From assembly GCA_042569785.1 (NCBI GenBank), contig JBHPGW010000118.1:1-5195 (forward strand): a DNA stretch of 5,195 bases. The letters run 5' to 3'. Position numbers and translations under genes: made by a program. The stretch is from JBHPGW01 sp042569785 (GTDB lineage Bacteria > Planctomycetota > Phycisphaerae > Sedimentisphaerales > Anaerobacaceae). Below are positions 1 through 4,129 of this stretch, in pieces. A model generated the notes under the pieces. That model was not told where the DNA came from, ran no database searches, and saw only the letters and a list, made by a program, of their open reading frames with translations. The stretch's first letter is position 1; each line of letters starts with the position of its first letter.

Positions 1-34
1 TTTTACATTGGGGGCTCGTCTTGGGGTGTTTTAA

Positions 35-68
35 AATCCGTGTTTAATCTGCGTTGATCTGTGGTTAA
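35..68 (+). repeat. Dispersed 34-bp repeat, copy 1
   Basis: This copy matches the stretch at 390-423 at 29 of 34 positions. Shared blocks are AATCCGTG, AATCTGCGTT and TGTGGTTAA. Similar sequences (on the other strand of the type ACCACAGATTAACACAGAT) are, from memory, scattered in many environmental bacterial genomes, including Planctomycetota. The function is unknown. It lies just upstream of the promoter of the putative structured RNA. Confidence 0.7.
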
Positions 69-76
69 AAAAGCTC

Positions 77-106
77 TTGCAAATTGTACAGAATAACCGA
101 TATAAT
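77..106 (+). promoter_or_regulatory. Sigma70-type promoter of the putative structured RNA
   Basis: A -35 element TTGCAA (77-82) is separated by 18 bp from a perfect -10 element TATAAT (101-106). The predicted start near 112-113 coincides with the first base of a hairpin (113-130), as expected for a dedicated RNA gene. The match is close to consensus, but transcription is inferred. Confidence 0.65.
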
Positions 107-112
107 ATAAAC

Positions 113-374
113 AGCCGAGAGAAATCGGCTAAAAAATAAGATACACTGAGTATCTAAATGCTTCACCTCGAAATCTGGAGATTTTTTTTCGGGAGCGTTT
201 AGGAGGCTCGGTGGCTTTCGTTTATGCGAAAGCCGCCGGTATGCCTTTGTGCTTATTATGCACAAAGGTTAGTGTTCTTTCGTAGCTATAGAAAGAGCAC
301 CGTTGTCCTCTATGCCCCGAAAGGCTCTCCAGAGCCCCGAGGTGAGCGTATGGCGGCGGTGCTCTTTTTTTTTT
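113..374 (+). ncRNA. Putative structured non-coding RNA, unrecognised class
   Basis: About 262 nt between a good promoter and an intrinsic terminator are packed with stems. H1 pairs 113-118 with 125-130. H2 pairs 139-144 with 150-155. H4 has a 12-bp stem (209-220 with 227-238, one U-G) and a 6-nt loop. H5 has a 9-bp stem (244-252 with 260-268). H6 has a 10-bp stem (272-281 with 291-300). A long-range helix can pair 162-170 with 338-346 and would close the middle into one domain. Within the 3' domain, 311-315 pairs with 346-350 and 323-327 with 332-336. No long reading frame with a start and ribosome site is visible on the plus strand. I looked for signatures of 6S, tmRNA, RNase P and SRP RNA and found none. 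It could be a stand-alone sRNA or a 5' leader of the gene at 443. Structure is read by eye; class and role are unknown. Confidence 0.6.
292..374 (+). terminator. Intrinsic terminator with long loop, end of the structured RNA
   Basis: Bases 292-302 (AAAGAGCACCG) pair with 357-367 in an 11-bp stem, followed directly by an uninterrupted T run to 374. The enclosed segment carries its own smaller hairpin (323-336). The left arm overlaps the right arm of hairpin H6 (291-300), so H6 and the terminator cannot form together. Confidence 0.7.
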
Positions 375-389
375 GCGTCTGCCTTTAAT

Positions 390-423
390 AATCCGTGAAA
401 AATCTGCGTTAATTTGTGGTTAA
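390..423 (+). repeat. Dispersed 34-bp repeat, copy 2
   Basis: Second copy of the repeat at 35-68, in the same orientation, differing at five positions (TTT to AAA in the spacer, plus a G-to-A and a C-to-T change). The two copies lie 355 bp apart and bracket the structured-RNA transcription unit almost exactly. This copy sits between the RNA's terminator and the ribosome-binding site of the next gene. Confidence 0.7.
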
Positions 424-442
424 GATTTTTAAAGGAGCGGCT

Positions 443-751
443 ATGAAAGCAAGATTGTCATTTAGTAATTTATGGAAAGATTTGGAAGTAGAACTGAGCA
501 AAGAAACAACGATAGATTTTGTGCCTCCTGAGGGGATGCTGTTTTATATCGAGCCTGACCCGACTGAGATATTTGTGGAATTTGCACTGTGGTATCACGA
601 TGATGGGCTGCTCGTCATCTCTTTTAAGCAAATCGAATACCAAAGCGAAGAAGATTTCGTCGATATACTCAGGGAATTGATCGGCAGTTATGGCTGGAAT
701 TACATGGCAAACAAAAAAGCCGCTGAGATCATCGAAACGATATTAAAGTAA
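443..751 (+). CDS. Small acidic protein of unknown function
   Basis: Encodes 102 residues from ATG 443, chosen because AAAGGAG (431-437) is a strong ribosome-binding site at good spacing. An upstream in-frame GTG at 416 lies inside the repeat and lacks such a site. I do not recognise a family. The protein is acidic, with no signal peptide, membrane segment or cysteine pairs, so it is probably cytosolic. A central hydrophobic stretch (around residues 44-60, ...FVEFALWYHDDGLLVISF) looks like two beta strands around a D-D-G turn, followed by two probable helices (about 65-76 and 86-102). It lies 68 bases downstream of the structured RNA's terminator and has no obvious promoter of its own, so read-through control is possible. 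No partner gene is adjacent; downstream are repeats and a dead transposase. A small immunity- or regulator-type protein is conceivable, but nothing in the sequence proves it. Confidence 0.7.
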   Translation: MKARLSFSNLWKDLEVELSKETTIDFVPPEGMLFYIEPDPTEIFVEFALWYHDDGLLVISFKQIEYQSEEDFVDILRELIGSYGWNYMANKKAAEIIETILK

Positions 752-786
752 CCATACGGTGGAGGGGACGAAGTTCACGAAGAGAA

Positions 787-805
787 CCCCCTGCAGTGCA
801 GGGGG
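787..805. repeat. REP-like palindrome 1
   Basis: A near-perfect palindrome: CCCCCTGCA, one base, TGCAGGGGG, preceded by GAGAA and followed by CTAA. The same head (AA before the C run) and tail (GGGGCTAA) recur in the palindrome at 948-966. There is no T run after it, so it is unlikely to be an intrinsic terminator, although it is the first strong hairpin after the gene ending at 751. Confidence 0.65.
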
Positions 806-839
806 CTAAAAAAAGACATTCGTGTTGAAAAAAAGATGG

Positions 840-860
840 ATTCGGTGCCTGCGCAGGAAT
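840..860. repeat. Degenerate ATTCCC-type short palindrome
   Basis: ATTC at 840 and GAATGAC at 857-863 flank the self-complementary core CCTGCGCAGG (848-857). It appears to be a decayed relative of the intact ATTCCC-N8-GGGAAT element at 1557-1576. Weak on its own. Confidence 0.4.
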
Positions 861-947
861 GACATAAGGGGGGCGTGGGTGGAGTCTGTGCGGTTTTTTT
901 AAATGACCCATCGCTTATGCTCAGGGCTCTGTTTGGGACGGCAACAA

Positions 948-966
948 CCCCTTGCAGTGCAAGGGG
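948..966. repeat. REP-like palindrome 2
   Basis: CCCCTTGCA, one base, TGCAAGGGG, followed by CTAAC. It matches palindrome 1 except for compensating changes at the C-to-T position in each arm (CCCCCTGCA versus CCCCTTGCA), so pairing is preserved. Confidence 0.65.
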
Positions 967-1006
967 CTAACAAATTATCTTGCGGGCAAAACTGTGTATA
1001 AAAACC

Positions 1007-1027
1007 CCCGCAGGGTAAACCTGCGGG
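1007..1027. repeat. REP-like palindrome 3
   Basis: CCCGCAGG and CCTGCGGG form an 8-bp stem around the loop GTAAA, with flanks AAAACC and GGGCTAA as in the other two palindromes. Its CTA tail supplies the stop codon of the minus-strand transposase fragment, so it marks the junction with the transposon remnant. Confidence 0.6.
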
Positions 1028-1465
1028 CTAATTATTATTTGAATGATAAAAGAGAATAAATAATGGGCAGGGTAATCGCATATATGATAATGTGGACGAC
1101 TTATGGGGAATTAAAGGTGTCCGGTATGCTCTGTAGGAAAGCTCTTTGGCGACTAAGATAACCGCAAGGTTATGGGTTAATACCAGCAGCATCATTTCAC
1201 GAGATTGCGACCAATAACGCTTGGCCCTGAGGGCTGAGCCAAAGTTACGTTTGATCATACTGAAAACTGTCTCGACCTGCCAGCGTTGGCCATAGGTTTT
1301 GTTATCAAAATCTTTTCGCATCAACTCGCGATATTTACCTTTAAGTGGTTTGTCACTTAATGTCGGCCTTCCATGTTTTGCTGGTATTATACTTTCAATT
1401 TGCTGAACTTCTCTTGCATATTCATGATTGCCCTGACTGTCATAGCCACCAAACGCTACAACATC
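1028..1465 (-). pseudogene. Truncated DDE transposase (IS4/IS5-like), C-terminal part
   Basis: On the minus strand an open frame of about 145 residues runs from 1465 to the stop at 1028-1030. It begins within DVVAFGGYDSQGNHEYARE, continues through an IIPAKHGRPT segment, then KGKYRELM, and reaches the YGQRWQVETVFSMIKR block, with the conserved Glu (fragment residue about 65) expected to be the last acid of the DDE triad. It ends after a REM-LLVLTHNLAVIL stretch typical of IS4/IS5-type DDE transposases. The N-terminal two thirds, including the first catalytic Asp, are missing. Upstream of 1465 the frame hits TAG (1466-1468 on the plus strand) and similarity ends abruptly. No start codon or ribosome site lies at the break. 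No terminal inverted repeats were found. This is a dead remnant; the exact IS family is uncertain. Confidence 0.8.
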
Positions 1466-1678
1466 CTAAAGCAAACATTGAATGCCCTGAGAAAAGCAAA
1501 ATCGTAAACTTGTACCCGCGAAGGCTGGTGTCGTAAACTTAAGGAATAAGTAATAGATTCCCGCCTTCGTGGGAATGACTGGGTGTAAAAAATATTTTTT
1601 ATTTTTTAGTTGCCAGGGGTCAGCGGTTTTGTTAGAAACTGTGAGTCGTTTGTTCTTTGAAAAGCAAATATCCTAACT
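1466..1678. other. Intergenic: 10-bp direct repeat, no gene
   Basis: I see no convincing gene here. The segment begins at the transposase break point. TCGTAAACTT occurs twice (1502-1511 and 1531-1540) in direct orientation, 29 bp apart. An intact short palindrome follows (listed separately), then an A/T-rich run (about 1587-1607). A promoter for the cobalamin riboswitch must lie near 1610-1670, but no -35/-10 pair with proper spacing stands out. Confidence 0.5.
1557..1576. repeat. Short palindrome of the ATTCCC-N8-GGGAAT pattern
   Basis: ATTCCC (1557-1562), an 8-base spacer GCCTTCGT, then GGGAAT (1571-1576), followed by GACT. The pattern equals that described for dRS3 elements of Neisseria, and similar short palindromes are widespread in other phyla, so no relationship is implied. 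Twelve bases (CCTTCGTGGGAA, 1564-1575) recur exactly in the terminator at 2001-2012. Confidence 0.55.
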
Positions 1679-1871
1679 TCAGGTCTCAAAGCTCTTTGCT
1701 TTGGGATATTAAAATGGGAACGCGGTTAAAATCCGCGACGGTCGCGCCGCTGTAAGCGCCTGTTTCGATTCTTTTATCGAAAATCCGAGAGATGATTTGT
1801 TCCACTGTCCGAAATTTTTAAGGACGGGAAGGGGATCTCTGGGTAAGACGCAAGTCAGAAAACCTGCCTGA
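1679..1871 (+). ncRNA. Cobalamin (B12) riboswitch aptamer
   Basis: This RNA element senses adenosylcobalamin or related cobamides and normally shuts off downstream B12 uptake or synthesis genes. P1 is TCAGG (1679-1683) pairing with CCTGA (1867-1871). The conserved core starts at AAAATGGGAA (1711-1720). P5 is CGCGG (1721-1725) with CCGCG (1733-1737), closing loop TTAAAAT, and is followed by the characteristic CGCCGCTGTAA. A peripheral stem-loop region follows, with a hairpin formed by GTCC (1807-1810) and GGAC (1822-1825). The B12 box AGTCAGAAAACCTGCC is at 1853-1868. The match to the family consensus is strong. The first downstream gene is the DUF4465 gene at 2163, about 290 nt away, with a terminator in between. 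Confidence 0.95.
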
Positions 1872-1991
1872 GTGTTAGTAATGTATATGTAGTGTTCTCG
1901 CGATATGGAACCTGGTGCACATGGAGTCTGTAAGGTATTTTGTGGTAAAGATAAATTAAAATACTTGCAGAAGAGTTTAAGATAAATGATG
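1872..1991 (+). promoter_or_regulatory. Riboswitch expression platform with alternative pairing
   Basis: GTATTTT (1935-1941) can pair with AAAATAC (1958-1964), extended by two more pairs (1933-1934 with 1965-1966). ATTTT within this left arm (1937-1941) is also complementary to AAAAT in the P5 loop (1728-1732). A P5-loop/downstream-loop kissing contact is the known switching element of cobalamin riboswitches, so these pairings may be mutually exclusive. This is by-eye inference. No open frame with a ribosome site was seen here. Confidence 0.4.
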
Positions 1992-2025
1992 CCGTCGTTT
2001 CCTTCGTGGGAACGACGGTTTTTTT
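1992..2025 (+). terminator. Intrinsic terminator downstream of the B12 riboswitch
   Basis: An 11-bp stem (1992-2002 with 2008-2018, one U-G pair) around the loop TTCGT is followed directly by seven Ts (2019-2025). It stands 120 nt after the aptamer and before the first gene, so it probably serves as the off-state terminator of the riboswitch. A clear anti-terminator partner for its stem was not found, so a constitutive partial terminator is the alternative. Confidence 0.8.
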
Positions 2026-2147
2026 ATTGGTATGAAAAGCTCTCGCGATAAGGGCAGAAAAAAACGAAAGGATAATATTCAGGATTTGGCGGACGAGGAG
2101 AGGCGATCAGGATGAAGTGGTTTTTTTTAATAAATTTTTGAATTTAG

Positions 2148-2158
2148 AAAGGATGGAG
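2148..2158 (+). promoter_or_regulatory. Ribosome-binding site of the DUF4465 gene
   Basis: AAAGGATGGAG ends four bases before ATG 2163 and offers two overlapping purine-rich cores (AAAGGA and GGAG). It is the only strong site of its kind in the operon; the next two genes lack one. Between the terminator and this site (2026-2147) I see no gene or clear promoter. Confidence 0.6.
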
Positions 2159-2162
2159 TGTT

Positions 2163-2942
2163 ATGTTGAAAAAGGTTATGAGTTTAGTTTTGTTGTTATC
2201 GGTGGCTTCGGCGGCAGGGGCAGGTGTTATTGATTTTGAGGATTTGAGTCTTTCGTCTGAGTCCCATTGGAACGGATCGGACAGCTCTGGTGGGTTTGCA
2301 AGTGGATGGGCCTGGTTTGACAATTACTATAATACTACATACGGTTCGTGGGATGGGTTTGCCTATTCAAATATAACCGATTCCGCAGCTACCGGCTGGG
2401 GAGCTCAGTATAATTCCATTACCGGCAGCGGAGAAAGTAGTTCGGCAAACTATGGTGTCGGTTTTGATCCCGTTCCAGCGGGTTTTGGGGTTGAAAGACC
2501 AACAATGGCATTGAACACCGTTGCCGTGGTAGATGAGATTTATGTGACCAATAACAGTTACGCATATTACTCGATGTTGAATGGTGATAGCTTTGCTAAA
2601 AAGTTTGGCGGCCAGAGCGGCGACGACGCCGACTGGTTTTTGCTTACGATTACAGGTAAAGACATAGCTGATGTTGTTACAGGGACAGTCGAATTTTATC
2701 TGGCAGATTATCGCTTTGCGGACAACAGTCTGGATTACATCATTGATACGTGGGAAAGTGTTGACCTGACTTCATTGGGTGCGGTAAAGAGTATAGAGTT
2801 TTCATTAAATTCCAGTGACGTTGGTACGTCTGGCATGAATACCCCGGCTTATTTTGTGGTTGATTCAATCGTTCCTGAGCCTATTACGATCGCTTTTTTA
2901 GGTTTTGGTACTTTATTTGTTCGTAGGTTTCGTAGGCAATAA
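2163..2942 (+). CDS. DUF4465-family PEP-CTERM surface protein, putative cobalamin-binding
   Basis: 259 residues. A signal peptide (K-K then a hydrophobic core, cleavage near ASA-AGA at residues 16-20) leads into a domain matching what I know of DUF4465: IDFEDL (23-28), WDGFAYSN (63-70), QYNSITGSG (82-90), YVTNNSYAYYSM (127-138), GDSFAKKFGG (141-150), DADWF (155-159), VEFYLADYRFADN (176-188) and SSDVGTSGMNTPAYFVVD (217-234). The C-terminus is a complete PEP-CTERM signal: VPEP (237-240), a short hydrophobic helix, then an Arg-rich end. It is therefore exported and processed by an exosortase-type system. DUF4465-like proteins sit in Bacteroidota B12-uptake loci, and BtuH lipoproteins, which I recall as belonging to this group, bind cobalamin at the cell surface. 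As first gene behind a B12 riboswitch, it is most plausibly a surface cobamide-binding protein. The fold and secretion calls are strong; ligand binding is inferred. Confidence 0.85.
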   Translation: MLKKVMSLVLLLSVASAAGAGVIDFEDLSLSSESHWNGSDSSGGFASGWAWFDNYYNTTYGSWDGFAYSNITDSAATGWGAQYNSITGSGESSSANYGVGFDPVPAGFGVERPTMALNTVAVVDEIYVTNNSYAYYSMLNGDSFAKKFGGQSGDDADWFLLTITGKDIADVVTGTVEFYLADYRFADNSLDYIIDTWESVDLTSLGAVKSIEFSLNSSDVGTSGMNTPAYFVVDSIVPEPITIAFLGFGTLFVRRFRRQ

Positions 2943-2966
2943 AGTGAATTAATTTCACCTTAACAA

Positions 2967-2998
2967 GCAGGCGGGGCTACTGCCATAGTCCCGCCTGC
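2967..2998 (+). other. Strong intercistronic hairpin
   Basis: A 13-bp stem (2967-2979 with 2986-2998, one G-U pair) with loop CTGCCA lies between the first and second genes of the operon. No T run follows on either strand, so it is not a standard intrinsic terminator. It may stabilise the upstream message or reduce expression of downstream genes, or it may be an inserted palindrome. A weaker hairpin, GTGAA/TTCAC (2944-2957), precedes it. Confidence 0.6.
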
Positions 2999-3013
2999 GA
3001 AAAGTAAAAGTTT

Positions 3014-4105
3014 ATGTTTGATAAAAGAACAAAAATAATTTTTCTTTCAGTTTGGTTTTGTATAGTAACGGTTGTTGCGGCAGGGCCATATACTGAAGGT
3101 GGAATAAGCGGTTATATTGGTGATGATCTGCGGCATGCTGATCCTGTCGACAGCGATGCTGTCACGAATCCGATATTTCGCGGTTGGGCAACTGGTGTTC
3201 AAAGCTATGTGCCAACCCCTGATGTATGGCCGATGTGGATGGATTCAAGCTGCGCATTGGGGCCTGCAACGGGTGACCATTTTGATATTGTCAGTCTTGG
3301 TGATTTATCACAAAGTCAAATTGGACAGGGTCTGGATCCCGGGCAAATAACATTATCTTTTTCCGTGCCTATTTTTGATGGGAAGGGATATGATTTTGTT
3401 GTATTTGAAAATGGTTTGATCGCTGAAGGCGATGTTGGTGAAAGCGGAACTATAGAAGGTGGTTTGTTTGCTGAGTTGGGATATGTTGAGGTGTCATCGG
3501 ATAACGTTTATTTTGCGTGTTTTCCAACTGTATCTTTGACCGGTTTGCCGGGGGGGCCTTATATGTATTTGAGCGTAGATATTTCGGATATATACAATTT
3601 TGCGGGAAAGCATCCCAATAGTTATGGAATATGTATCGGTACTGGATTCGATTTGAGTGAAATTGCAAATGATCCAAATGTTGTTGCTGGTTTTGTAGAT
3701 ACTAACAACATAAATTATATTCGCATAGTTGACGTTCCCGGAAGCGGTGATTATCAAGACAGGGCAGTAGAATTTGTTGACGCCAACAGTTGGCCCGAGT
3801 ATTTCAACTATGATTCCAACCATGTAGTTTACGATTCATGGCTCACGTACGAATCGAGTGGTTTTGACCTTGAAGCGATCGGCATTGTTCACGAACAGGA
3901 ATATTCTGCTGATATCAACTTTGATGGTGTGGTAGATGACTTTGATCTTAGAGCTTTTGTTTCTTCGTGGCTTAGTTATTTTGGACAAGACAATTGGGTG
4001 GGAAGGTGTGATCTGGCGGAGCCAAAAGATATGGTTGTAAATATGCGCGACTTTGCTGTCTTTGCTGGTCAGTGGCAAGACGTTGAGCAATGGTGTGGGG
4101 AATAA
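3014..4105 (+). CDS. Secreted VFENG-domain protein with dockerin-like C-terminus
   Basis: 363 residues. The signal peptide (residues 1-23, cleavage near VAA-GP) starts at ATG 3014, the first start giving a full signal; no clear Shine-Dalgarno site precedes it. The large domain (about 25-290) includes VSLGDLSQSQIG (93-104), then DGKGYDFVVFENG (122-134) and a following ELGYVEVSSDNVYF stretch. This resembles a family of secreted proteins annotated only as cell surface proteins in Bacteroidota and others, often, as I recall, near B12 transport genes. The C-terminus has a dockerin-like pair: DINFDGVVDDFDL (300-312), with acidic residues at calcium-loop spacing, and CDLAEPKDMVVNMRDF (332-347), ending in a GQW motif. 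Such tails are common on secreted planctomycete proteins. There is no PEP-CTERM or membrane anchor, so retention may depend on the dockerin-like module. The likely role is a partner of the DUF4465 protein in cobamide capture; this is inferred from context. Confidence 0.8.
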   Translation: MFDKRTKIIFLSVWFCIVTVVAAGPYTEGGISGYIGDDLRHADPVDSDAVTNPIFRGWATGVQSYVPTPDVWPMWMDSSCALGPATGDHFDIVSLGDLSQSQIGQGLDPGQITLSFSVPIFDGKGYDFVVFENGLIAEGDVGESGTIEGGLFAELGYVEVSSDNVYFACFPTVSLTGLPGGPYMYLSVDISDIYNFAGKHPNSYGICIGTGFDLSEIANDPNVVAGFVDTNNINYIRIVDVPGSGDYQDRAVEFVDANSWPEYFNYDSNHVVYDSWLTYESSGFDLEAIGIVHEQEYSADINFDGVVDDFDLRAFVSSWLSYFGQDNWVGRCDLAEPKDMVVNMRDFAVFAGQWQDVEQWCGE

Positions 4106-4129
4106 GTACGGTTTAGTCCAACTAATTTT

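Noticed and set aside
65..265. Minus-strand open frame of 66 codons
   Set aside because: It lies across the promoter and hairpins of the putative structured RNA, has no ribosome site and low-complexity composition, and shows no family resemblance.
113..374. Identity as RNase P RNA, tmRNA, 6S RNA, SRP RNA or a retron msr-msd
   Set aside because: None of the conserved core motifs or the rod-like fold was found, and no reverse transcriptase is adjacent.
787..810. Terminator for the gene at 443-751
   Set aside because: The palindrome is followed by CTAAAAAAAG rather than a T run and belongs to a repeat family also found where no gene ends.
729..911. Minus-strand open frame of 60 codons
   Set aside because: Its sequence is the translation of palindromic repeats and overlaps the end of the gene at 443-751; no start signal.
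787..1027. CRISPR-like array from repeated palindromes
   Set aside because: Only three short imperfect copies with irregular spacing, no uniform spacers and no cas genes.
1345..1536. Plus-strand open frame of 63 codons
   Set aside because: It is antisense to the transposase remnant, which continues clearly through this stretch on the minus strand up to 1465.
2032..2115. 27-codon highly charged open frame (MKSSRDKGRKKRKD...) between the terminator and the DUF4465 gene
   Set aside because: No Shine-Dalgarno site, it begins right after the terminator T run, and charged short peptides arise easily in purine-rich DNA. Worth keeping only if conserved in relatives.
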